NCBI GenBank assembly: GCA_964228555.1
Contig: CAXQZU010000026.1
Span: 1-46,708, forward strand
Source of the DNA: CAXQZU01 sp964228555
GTDB lineage: Bacteria > Planctomycetota > PLA2 > JAEUHO01
Length of the DNA: 46,708 bases
Direction of reading: 5' to 3'
A program made the position numbers and the translations under genes. Under the pieces are notes generated by a model, which ran no database searches, had not been told where the DNA came from, and worked only from the letters and a program-made list of their open reading frames with translations. Position 1 is the stretch's first letter. Each line of letters opens with the position of its first letter. This document shows, in pieces, positions 25,506 to 32,894 of this stretch.

Positions 25506-26609
25506 ATGTCCGACCTCTCGGTTCGATTCGCGCCGCCGCAAGGCAGCCCCTTCACGGTCGAGCTCAAGCAGGAGGTCACGCGCTACTTCGAGGAGCGCGG
25601 CCTGAGCGACAAGGGCGGCTGGCGTTCCTGGGTGCGGGCCGTCGTGATGCTGGGGCTGGTCTTCGGGCCCTGGGCGCTGGTGCTGGCCGGGGTGCTCACG
25701 GGCTGGTGGGCGCTGGCCGCCTGCGTGGTGATGGGCGTGGGCGTGGCCGGCGTGGGCTTCGCCGTGGGCCACGATGCGCAGCACGGCGCGTTCTCGTCGC
25801 GGCCGTGGGTGAACCGCGTGGTGGGCCTCTCCTTCGACCTGATGGGGGCCAGCGGCTACCTGTGGCGCTTCACCCACAACCGCATCCACCACACCTTCAC
25901 GAACATGCATGGGCTGGACGAGGACATCGTGGTCTCGCCGGCGCTGCGCCTCTCGCGCGGCAGCAAGCACCGCGGCTGGCACCGCATCCAGCACCTCACC
26001 TGCTGGCCGCTCTACTCGCTCACCACGCTCAACTGGCTGGTGCTCAAGGACTTCGACTTCCTGCTGCGCGGCCGCGTGGGGCCCTACGCGCCCCCGACCT
26101 ACCCGCGCCTGCTGTGGCCGGCCGTGCTGCTGGGCAAGCTGGCCTGCCTGTCGTGGCAGCTGGTGATCCCGTGGCTGGTGCTGCAGCCCTCGCCGTGGCA
26201 GCTGCTGGCCGGCTTCCTCGTCATGCACATGACCGCGGGCCTGATCCTGGCGCTGGTGTTCCAGCTGGCGCACGTGGTGGAGGGCATGGCCTTCCCGCAG
26301 CCCGGTGCCGGCGAGCGGATCGGCGACACCTGGGCCGAGCACCAGCTGCGCACCACCGCCGACTTCTCGCGCGACAACTGGCTGCTGGGCTGGTACTGCG
26401 GCGGCCTCAACTTCCAGGTCGAGCACCACCTGTTCCCGCACGTCGCCAGCGAGCACTACGCGGCGCTGGCCCCGATCGTGGAAGCCTGCGCGCAGCGTCA
26501 CGGGCTGGCCTACCACCACGCGCCCTCGTTCGGGACCGCGCTGGCCTCGCACGTGCGCCTGCTGCGTGACCTGGGCGCGCCCGAGCGCGCGCCCGCCCAC
26601 GCCGCCTAG
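25506..26609 (+). CDS. Membrane fatty-acid desaturase (front-end/acyl-lipid type)
   Basis: The 367-residue protein has the three histidine boxes of di-iron membrane desaturases: HDAQH (near 88), HNRIHH (near 125) and QVEHH (near 306). Two pairs of hydrophobic helices lie between them. The QxxHH third box is typical of delta-6/linoleoyl-type enzymes, but no cytochrome b5 domain is fused, so an external electron donor is needed. It would introduce double bonds into membrane lipids to keep them fluid. The stop codon overlaps that of the convergent dnaE2 gene within the shared CTAG. Confidence 0.93.
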   Translation: MSDLSVRFAPPQGSPFTVELKQEVTRYFEERGLSDKGGWRSWVRAVVMLGLVFGPWALVLAGVLTGWWALAACVVMGVGVAGVGFAVGHDAQHGAFSSRPWVNRVVGLSFDLMGASGYLWRFTHNRIHHTFTNMHGLDEDIVVSPALRLSRGSKHRGWHRIQHLTCWPLYSLTTLNWLVLKDFDFLLRGRVGPYAPPTYPRLLWPAVLLGKLACLSWQLVIPWLVLQPSPWQLLAGFLVMHMTAGLILALVFQLAHVVEGMAFPQPGAGERIGDTWAEHQLRTTADFSRDNWLLGWYCGGLNFQVEHHLFPHVASEHYAALAPIVEACAQRHGLAYHHAPSFGTALASHVRLLRDLGAPERAPAHAA

Positions 26610-29600
26610 GCCGGGCCCGGCCCTGCAGGCTCCAGCCGGCGCACGTCGTCGGCGTCCAGCGTCAGCGCGCCGTGGTCGTCGCGCACGCGGCCATGCACGA
26701 GGAAGGGGCCTGCGCCCACCAGCCGGTGGCCCACGCGCGCGTAGGCGCGCGGGAACAGCGTCACCTCCACCGTGCCGTGGCGGTCCTCCAGCATCAGGAA
26801 CTTCATGTAGCGAGTGCGTGCCACCGGGCGGGGAGCGTCGCCTGCGGGTGGCGTGCGACGGCGCAGCCGCACGCGCCGGTCGGTCACCACCCAGCCCGCC
26901 ACGTGCACGTGGCGGCCCACGTGCTGTGCCAGCTCGCTGGTGGGCAGGGCCCCGGCCATGCGCGCCTCGTGCTCGAGCAGCTCGCCCGGGTGCGCCGAGG
27001 CCGACAGGCCCAGCGCCTCGGCCTCCATCGCCAGCAGCTCGGCGGGCGTGATCGTGGGCGGCACCGGGATGTGGCGGGCCGGGGGCAGCAGGGCGGTGGG
27101 GCCGAACAGCGCCGTGCGCGTGAGCCCCGTGGCCTCGTCGCGTGCGCGTGCGTAGCGCTCGAAGTCGATGGCAAGGTGCCAGAGCAGCTCGCCACGCGGG
27201 CGGTCGAAGATGTCCAGCGCCCCGGCCACCACCAGCCGCTCGGCCTCCGCCTTCTCCAGCGTGGTGCGCAGCAGCAGGTCGGTGGGCGAGAGGAAGGGGC
27301 CCTGCGCGGCGCGCACGCGCACCAGCGCCTCGGGCGTGCCCTCGCGCAGGCCCTTGACCTGCCCCAGGCCCAGCCGCAGGTGCCCGCGCCGTCCCTCCGG
27401 TCCCACCTCGGAGCGGTTCACGCAGGGCAGCTCGATGCGACAGCCCAGCCGGCGGGCCTCCTCGACGTAGGCCCGCGCGGGATAGAAGCCGGCCTCGTTG
27501 CGCAGCACGGCCGCCAGCAGCTCGGCGGGCCGCCGCGCCTTGAGCCACAGCATCTGCCAGGCGATGCGCGCGTAGGTGGCGGCGTGGGCCTTGTTGTAGG
27601 CATATGCCGCGAACTGGCGCACCGAGGCCCACACCTCGGCGGCCACCTCCGGCGGCACGCCGCGCGCTGTCGCCCCGGCGTGGAAGTCCTGCTCCATGCG
27701 CGGCAGGTCTTCCGGCTCGCGCTTCTTCGACAGCGCGCGGCGCAGCTGGTCGGCCTGCGCGAGGTCGAAGCCGGCCACCGCGGCGGCCACGCGCAGCGTG
27801 TCTTCCTGGTAGAGCATCACGCCATGCGTGGAGGCGAAGAGGCGGTCCACCACCGGGTGCAGCGACGGCACCGGTTCCTCGCCCCGTCGCCGGCGCACGA
27901 AGGCGTCCTTCATGCCCGAGCCGGCCGGGCCGGGCCGGATCAACGACAGCGCCATCATGGCGTCGTCCTGCGTGCGTGCCTGCATGCGCACGACGAGGTT
28001 GCGCATGCCGGGCGATTCGACCTGGAAGCAGCCCAGCGTGGCGCCGGAGGCCAGCAGTGCGCCGGCGGCCTCGTCCTCGCCGGGCAGCGCCTCCAGCGCG
28101 GGCTCCTCGCCCTGCGCGCGCATGTCGCGGGCGACGTCGGCCACCACCGCCAGCGCGCGGTTGCCCAGCAGGTCGATCTTGACCAGCCCCGTGCCCTCCA
28201 CGCCGTGCATCTCGTACTGCGTGATCACGCGCCCTTGCGCGGAGCGCGCCAGCGGCAGCGAGGTGCACAGCGGGCCGTCGCCCACCACGATGCCGCCCAC
28301 GTGGATGGAGAGGTGGCGCGGCAGGCCGTCCAGCCCCAGCGCGCCCTGCAGCAGGTCCCGCCACGGTGGCTCGTCCAGGCGCCAGCGCGCCAGCTCGGGC
28401 GGCCGCCGCGCCGGGTCCAGCGCGGCCTCCATGCGCCAGGGCAGGTGGGCCACCAGCCGGTCCACCTCGGCGGGCGCCAGGCCCAGCGCGCGCGACGCCT
28501 CGCGCACGGCCGCCCGCGCCTGGAAGGTGACATGCGTGGCGATCATCGCCACGCGCTCCTCGCCGTAGGTCGCATAGGCGTGCTCGATGACGGCTTCGCG
28601 CCCGCGCCAGTCGATGTCCAGGTCGATGTCGGGGCAGTCGCGCCGCGCGGGCGACAGGAAGCGCTCGAAGGGCAGGTCCAGCCGCAACGGGTCCACCGAG
28701 GTGATGCCCAGCGCGTAGGCCACCAGCGAGGAGGCCGCCGAGCCGCGTCCCACGCAGGGGATGGAGCGCTCGCGCGCGAAGCCCGCCAGCCCGTGCACGA
28801 TCAGGAAGTAGTCGGCGAAGCCGCAGTCGCGGATCACGCGCAGCTCGCGCTCCAGCCGCGACAGGGCGTCGGCACGGATGCGCCCGTGACGTCGCGTGAG
28901 GCCCTCGAGGGCCAGCGAGGCCAGCCGTGCGTAGGAGGCCTCGGCCGCCTCGGCGGGGTCGGCGGCTGCGGCCTCGAGGTCCAGCCGCGGCAGGCGCGGA
29001 CGCGCGGGCTTCTCGAGACGGAAGGTGCAGCGTGCGGCCAGCTCGACGCCGGCGCGCACCGCCTGCGGCAGGTCGCGGAAGGCGCGCGCGGCCTCGACGG
29101 GCGGGCGCAGGCAGGCGCGTGGGCTCACGAGGTCCAGGGCCAGGCCCTCGCTGTCCCGCGCCCCCGGCAGCACGTCCCGCAGCAGCATGCGGTGCGCGAT
29201 GGCCAGCCGCAGCCGGTGCAGCGCGTGGCGCCCGGGCGCGTCGAGGAAGGCGCGCAGCGAGGCCACGACGCCCAGCCCGTGCTGGGCCGCCTCCTCCAGC
29301 AGCCGGCGGCGCCGCTCGCGCCCGGGTGCGCCTGCCGGGCCCGGCGCCAGCGGGTAGGCCTCGGCCCACAGGCGCCCCGGCGGCAGCTCGCCAGCCAGCG
29401 CGCGCAGCAGGCGCGGCGAGGGCGTGAGCACGAACAGGCCCTCGCCGTGCATGCGCAGCGCGTCCACGAGCGCGAAGCGCGGGTCGAGGTGCCGCGCACT
29501 GGCCAGCCGGCACAGGCTGGCGTAGCCGCGCGCGTCTTCCACCAGCACCACCGCGCGGGCCAGTGCGTCGTCACCCGCCGCCGTCGGCGGGTCGTGCAGC

Positions 29601-29821
29601 TCGGCGCCGTGGATGGCCTTCACGCCCACCGCGTCGCAGGCGGCCTGGAAGGCCGGCAAGCCGTGGCAGCCGTCCACGTCGGTGAGCGCCAGCGCGGCGT
29701 GCCCGTCGGCGGCCGCGCGCGCCGCCAGCGCCTCCACCGACAGCGTGCCGCCGGCGAAGGAGAAGCCCGAGTGCACGTTGAGGTGCACGAAGGCGGCCGT
29801 GGGGGCAGGCTCGGGCGGCAT
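26606..29821 (-). CDS. dnaE2: Error-prone DNA polymerase III alpha-type subunit
   Basis: The 1071-residue C-family polymerase has an N-terminal PHP domain with an altered first motif (NVHSGFSFAGG). The palm has GRGSAASSLVAYALG, the catalytic PDIDLDID (D398-D404) and the third Asp in GLVKIDLLGN. A finger domain with Lys-rich RRALSKKREPEDLPRM follows, then a C-terminal OB domain (about 935-1060). The length and the absence of the replicative C-terminal tail fit DnaE2/ImuC rather than DnaE1. It performs translesion synthesis after DNA damage. It lies 18 bases after dinB in the same direction, so the two polymerases are probably co-transcribed from the damage-type promoter near 31410. Confidence 0.93.
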   Translation of the reverse strand: MPPEPAPTAAFVHLNVHSGFSFAGGTLSVEALAARAAADGHAALALTDVDGCHGLPAFQAACDAVGVKAIHGAELHDPPTAAGDDALARAVVLVEDARGYASLCRLASARHLDPRFALVDALRMHGEGLFVLTPSPRLLRALAGELPPGRLWAEAYPLAPGPAGAPGRERRRRLLEEAAQHGLGVVASLRAFLDAPGRHALHRLRLAIAHRMLLRDVLPGARDSEGLALDLVSPRACLRPPVEAARAFRDLPQAVRAGVELAARCTFRLEKPARPRLPRLDLEAAAADPAEAAEASYARLASLALEGLTRRHGRIRADALSRLERELRVIRDCGFADYFLIVHGLAGFARERSIPCVGRGSAASSLVAYALGITSVDPLRLDLPFERFLSPARRDCPDIDLDIDWRGREAVIEHAYATYGEERVAMIATHVTFQARAAVREASRALGLAPAEVDRLVAHLPWRMEAALDPARRPPELARWRLDEPPWRDLLQGALGLDGLPRHLSIHVGGIVVGDGPLCTSLPLARSAQGRVITQYEMHGVEGTGLVKIDLLGNRALAVVADVARDMRAQGEEPALEALPGEDEAAGALLASGATLGCFQVESPGMRNLVVRMQARTQDDAMMALSLIRPGPAGSGMKDAFVRRRRGEEPVPSLHPVVDRLFASTHGVMLYQEDTLRVAAAVAGFDLAQADQLRRALSKKREPEDLPRMEQDFHAGATARGVPPEVAAEVWASVRQFAAYAYNKAHAATYARIAWQMLWLKARRPAELLAAVLRNEAGFYPARAYVEEARRLGCRIELPCVNRSEVGPEGRRGHLRLGLGQVKGLREGTPEALVRVRAAQGPFLSPTDLLLRTTLEKAEAERLVVAGALDIFDRPRGELLWHLAIDFERYARARDEATGLTRTALFGPTALLPPARHIPVPPTITPAELLAMEAEALGLSASAHPGELLEHEARMAGALPTSELAQHVGRHVHVAGWVVTDRRVRLRRRTPPAGDAPRPVARTRYMKFLMLEDRHGTVEVTLFPRAYARVGHRLVGAGPFLVHGRVRDDHGALTLDADDVRRLEPAGPGPA

Positions 29822-29839
29822 CGTCGCGGCGGCGCGTGG

Positions 29840-31360
29840 CTAGGCGCGTGCGCGCAGCGGCGGGCTGCGCCGGTCGTGGGGTGCGCGCGACAGCAGGTCG
29901 ATGGCACGCCCCCGCACCAGCGCACGGAAGCCGTGCCGCGCGCGGATGCAGTCGATGGCCTTGTCCACCGCCCGCGGCACGTAGGGCGCCACCGGTTCCC
30001 CGGCCTGCGCGCCGGCGGCCACGGGCAGCCCGGCGGCCCGCAACGGCGCCTCGGCCTGCTCGCTGCCCGGCGCGCGCAGCGCCAGGTCCAGCTGGCGCTC
30101 GTCGCTGGACACGAGGTCGTGCAGCACCACGCCCACCAGCCTCAGCCGCACGCGCCGCGTCCAGCGCGCGCGAGCCAGCGATCGCACGCGCTCGAGGATG
30201 TCGTGGTCGAGGTCCGTGGGCGTGGGGAAGCGCTGGCGCACCTCCACCGTGTCGAAGTCGCTGTAGCGCAGGCGCACGCCCACGGCGCGCGCGCGCAGGC
30301 CCTCGGCCCGCATGGCGCGCGCCGCGCGCTGCGCCAGCAGCGAGAGCGTGGCGTCCACCAGCTGGCGGTCGTCGGTGTCTTCCTGGAAGGAGGTCTCGCG
30401 CGACAGCGAGCGCGTGGCCGGCTCGTGCTCGCCCACCTCGCGCCCGTCGTCCTCGCCGCGCGCGTGCCGTGCCAGCGCGGCGCCGTGGCGCCCGAAGGTG
30501 GCCACCAGCAGGTCGTCGGGCATGGCGGCCAGGTCGCCGATGCTGCGCAGCTGGAAGCGCTCGAGCTGGGCCAGCGTCTTGGCGCCCACGCCCGGCAGGT
30601 GGTCCAGCGGCAGCGCGGCCAGGAAGGCGCGTTCCTCGCCCGGCCGTACCGCCAGCACGCCAGCCGGCTTGGCCAGCGAGGCGGCCACCTTCGCCACGCT
30701 GCGCGTGCCGCCGATGCCCACGCTCAGCGACAGCCCGGTGGCTGTGGCCACCGCATGGCGCAGCGCGCGCGCCGCCTCCATCCACGAGCGGTGGTGCAGC
30801 TCCAGCCCGGTGAGGTCGAGGTAGGCCTCGTCGAGCGACACCGGCTCGACGGCCGGCGTGAAGCGCTCGAGCACCTCCATCACCGCGCGCGAGGCCTCGG
30901 CGTAGGCCGCGTGGTCACCGTGCAGGAACACGGGACAGTGGCGCGGGCAGGGCTCGGTGGGGGCACCGTCGGCGCGCGCCTGCGCACGCACGCAGCGCGG
31001 GCAGCGCGCGGGCAGGCGCTCGGCGGCGTGCACCAGCGGCAGGGCGGCGTGCACGCCATGCGCGCGCGCCTCGTAGGAGGCGCAGGCCACCACGCCGCGC
31101 TCGCCGGGCAGGCCGCCCACCACCACCGGCCGGCCCTCCAGCCCGGGGTCGCGGCGTCGCTCCACGGCCACGAAGAAGGCGTCGAGGTCCACCAGCGCCA
31201 GCGTGCGGCGCACGCGCGGCGACGGCCCGGGCAACGGCTCGTCGAGGTCCACCTGCCATGCCCGCGCCGCGCGCGCGGCGGCCTCCCGGCTGGGGGCGGC
31301 GTCCGGGGCCGCCTGCGGGGGCGGCGGGAAGGGCGGGGTGGGGAGCGGAAGCGAGGTCAT
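29840..31360 (-). CDS. dinB: Y-family DNA polymerase IV-like with a cysteine insertion
   Basis: The 506-residue lesion-bypass polymerase keeps the active-site acids LVDLDAFFVAVE (D58) and SLDEAYLD (D177, E178), so it is catalytically competent, unlike ImuB. It has a helix-hairpin-helix LPGVGAKT (thumb) and a little-finger domain. Two departures are visible. There is a 50-residue Pro/Ala-rich N-terminal extension. There is also an insertion between the RLPA and VFLHGD strands holding C120-PR-C123 and C138-PRH-C142, a plausible zinc site. It is the first gene of the dinB-dnaE2 operon. The start at 31360 is chosen because the family domain begins soon after it. Confidence 0.9.
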   Translation of the reverse strand: MTSLPLPTPPFPPPPQAAPDAAPSREAAARAARAWQVDLDEPLPGPSPRVRRTLALVDLDAFFVAVERRRDPGLEGRPVVVGGLPGERGVVACASYEARAHGVHAALPLVHAAERLPARCPRCVRAQARADGAPTEPCPRHCPVFLHGDHAAYAEASRAVMEVLERFTPAVEPVSLDEAYLDLTGLELHHRSWMEAARALRHAVATATGLSLSVGIGGTRSVAKVAASLAKPAGVLAVRPGEERAFLAALPLDHLPGVGAKTLAQLERFQLRSIGDLAAMPDDLLVATFGRHGAALARHARGEDDGREVGEHEPATRSLSRETSFQEDTDDRQLVDATLSLLAQRAARAMRAEGLRARAVGVRLRYSDFDTVEVRQRFPTPTDLDHDILERVRSLARARWTRRVRLRLVGVVLHDLVSSDERQLDLALRAPGSEQAEAPLRAAGLPVAAGAQAGEPVAPYVPRAVDKAIDCIRARHGFRALVRGRAIDLLSRAPHDRRSPPLRARA

Positions 31361-31406
31361 GGTGGGGACCGTCAGGGGCCGCGGGTCTTGGCCCCGCATG
31401 CCTGCC

Positions 31407-31428
31407 AGCATACAAACAAGATACGAAC
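31407..31428 (-). promoter_or_regulatory. SOS-like operator/promoter of dinB-dnaE2
   Basis: On the minus strand GTTCGTAT-CTT-GTTTGTAT is a direct repeat of an 8-mer, containing GTTC-N7-GTTT. This is one base from the GTTC-N7-GTTC LexA box known in alphaproteobacteria. The second copy runs into TATGCT (31412-31407), a good -10, so a bound repressor would block the promoter. The block is strikingly AT-rich against its surroundings. The dinB start is about 46 bases downstream. Confidence 0.6.
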
Positions 31429-31474
31429 ACGCACGGGGGCGGTCGCTCCCACCCAGTCGCTTGGAGGCCTTCCA

Positions 31475-31490
31475 AGGCCATAAATGGCCT
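31475..31490. repeat. 16-base palindrome between dinB and the DUF3592-like gene
   Basis: AGGCCAT-AA-ATGGCCT is a perfect inverted repeat with a two-base centre. A partly symmetric TTGGA...TCCAA sits just before it (31461-31475). It lies about 75 bases ahead of the plus-strand gene at 31565 and may bind a regulator. Confidence 0.4.
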
Positions 31491-31552
31491 CCGCATGGCG
31501 TTCGAGGACCGCCGTCCACCCTCCCCCGGGGGCCTGGTGCGGGCCCGGCTCC

Positions 31553-31558
31553 TAGACT
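31553..31558 (+). promoter_or_regulatory. Candidate -10 (TAGACT), possibly leaderless
   Basis: TAGACT ends six bases before the ATG at 31565. No -35 consensus is found 17-18 bases upstream. Confidence 0.35.
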
Positions 31559-31564
31559 GCGCCG

Positions 31565-32425
31565 ATGGCTGCTGCCGCCTCGTCCGCGTTGCCGCCGCCG
31601 CCGCGCCGCGTGCCGGGGTCGCTGCGCCTGGCGCTGGTGTTGCGCGGGGGCCTCGCGCTGGTGGGCTGGCTGGTGCTGGGCCTGGGCGGCGCCATGGTGC
31701 TGGTCTTCGTGCAGCTCTCCGAGCCGTGGGATGACCCCTTCGTGGGGGCTGCGCGCGACGAGGCGCGCGTGACCGAGGTGCTCGGCACGCATACCAAGGT
31801 GCAGTCGCAGCCCGTGGTCGAGGTGCGCTTCGAGTGGCCGGCCCGCGCGCCCGTGCATGCGGGCCGCTCCTTCATCGAGGGCCGCGCCCTGTCGCCGGGC
31901 GACGTGCTGCCGGTGGAGTGGATCCCCGGCGAGCCGCCGCAGGCCCGGCTGGTGGGCATGCGCAGCGCCCCGATGCCGGGCATGGTGCGCCTGGTGCTGG
32001 TGCTGCCTGCCACGGGCGTGCTGCTGCTGCTGGCGGCGCTGCGCGGCGGCCTGCGCCGTGGCCGGCTGCTGCGCTTCGGGCGGGAGGCGCAGGCCACCTG
32101 CGTGGCGCGCCGGCCCACGAGCCAGCGCATCAACCGCCAGCCCGTCGAGGTGCTCACCTTCCGCTTCGTGGACGCGCGCGGCCAGCCGCGCGAGGCCGAG
32201 GTGCGCACGCACCGCGCGGACCTTGTCGCCGACGGCACCACCCGGCGCGTGCTCTACGATCCCGACGGCACCGGCCTGCTGCTGTGGGACACCCTGCCCG
32301 TGGAGCCCGTGCCCGACGGGCAGGGCGGCCTCGAGCCCGCCACGCTCGCGCAGCTGGCCCCCGGCCTCGTGCTGCCCACGCTGCTGGCGCTGGCCTGGTC
32401 GGCGGTGCGCCCGTTGCTGGGCTGA
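31565..32425 (+). CDS. DUF3592-like membrane protein
   Basis: The 286-residue protein has a membrane helix near 25-52, then an extracytoplasmic beta-rich segment (about 60-135) with GDVLPVEWIPGEPPQARLVG. A second helix follows near 140-160, then a second similar beta segment with RRVLYDPDGTGLLLWD and a final hydrophobic stretch near 260-285. The repeated 'value, position, helix' pattern resembles the DUF3592 family, whose function is unknown. It is convergent with the LexA-like gene, with only three bases between the stop codons. Confidence 0.6.
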   Translation: MAAAASSALPPPPRRVPGSLRLALVLRGGLALVGWLVLGLGGAMVLVFVQLSEPWDDPFVGAARDEARVTEVLGTHTKVQSQPVVEVRFEWPARAPVHAGRSFIEGRALSPGDVLPVEWIPGEPPQARLVGMRSAPMPGMVRLVLVLPATGVLLLLAALRGGLRRGRLLRFGREAQATCVARRPTSQRINRQPVEVLTFRFVDARGQPREAEVRTHRADLVADGTTRRVLYDPDGTGLLLWDTLPVEPVPDGQGGLEPATLAQLAPGLVLPTLLALAWSAVRPLLG

Positions 32426-32428
32426 GCG

Positions 32429-32845
32429 CTAGGCGTCCTTGCGCAGCACCGCCACCACCACGCCGTGGATGGGGGGCGGGGGCGCGAGGCGGCGCTCGTG
32501 GCCGGGACGGCCGGTGGCGAGGCGCAGCGCGCCCTCCTCGGGGTAGGCCTTCCAGAGCGTGACCTGCCCGTCGAGGTCCACGATGGCGGCGATGTCGCCG
32601 TGCTCCACCTCGCGGCGGCGCGCGAGCACGACGTGGTCACCGTCGTGCAGGTCGAGCGCGGCGAGGCCGTCGCCGGCCAGGCGCGCGAAGACCGTGTCGC
32701 GGCCCGCAAGGAAGGGCGAGGGACGCGTGGGCTCGACGAGGCGCACCGGCAGGCCCTCGGGCGGCGGCGCGGGCCGGCCCGGGCCGGCGCCCGGCGGCGG
32801 ATCGGAGGCGGGTCGGCGGGGCGGGCGGGGCATGCGGCCACGCAT
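32429..32845 (-). CDS. LexA/UmuD-like (S24 fold) protein without HTH or catalytic serine
   Basis: The 138-residue product has a Pro/Arg-rich N terminus (1-45) and then a complete LexA C-terminal fold (about 50-136). VFARLAGDGLAALDLHDGDHVVL aligns with the GDSM-containing core, VTLWKAY with the lysine region and IHGVVVAVLRKD with the last strand. The catalytic Ser of GDSM is Gly60, while the Lys is kept (K99). No winged-helix DNA-binding domain is present. It should neither bind DNA on its own nor self-cleave. GAGGT ahead of the ATG at 32845 supports that start; the ATG at 32833 is an alternative. It could be a regulatory or structural partner in the damage response, or a relic. Confidence 0.65.
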   Translation of the reverse strand: MRGRMPRPPRRPASDPPPGAGPGRPAPPPEGLPVRLVEPTRPSPFLAGRDTVFARLAGDGLAALDLHDGDHVVLARRREVEHGDIAAIVDLDGQVTLWKAYPEEGALRLATGRPGHERRLAPPPPIHGVVVAVLRKDA

Positions 32846-32882
32846 GAGGCTACCTCGCGTGCCGGGCTGCTGCGGGTGCGCG

Positions 32883-32888
32883 TAGGCT
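32883..32888 (+). promoter_or_regulatory. Candidate -10 (TAGGCT), possibly leaderless
   Basis: TAGGCT ends six bases before the ATG of the S9 peptidase at 32895. It lies in a 49-base divergent gap shared with the LexA-like gene. Confidence 0.4.
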
Positions 32889-32894
32889 GCGCGC

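Noticed and set aside
29840..31360. ImuB assignment for the Y-family protein
   Set aside because: ImuB lacks the catalytic acids; here both LVDLDAFF and SLDEAYLD are intact.
26672..31483. 1603-codon plus-strand ORF antisense to dnaE2 and dinB
   Set aside because: Low-complexity Arg/Ala/His/Gly-rich translation. The opposite strand has two clearly recognised polymerases, and long shadow frames are expected at this GC content.
32429..32845. Functional LexA repressor
   Set aside because: No DNA-binding domain is present and Gly replaces the catalytic Ser, so it cannot be the repressor for the dinB operator.
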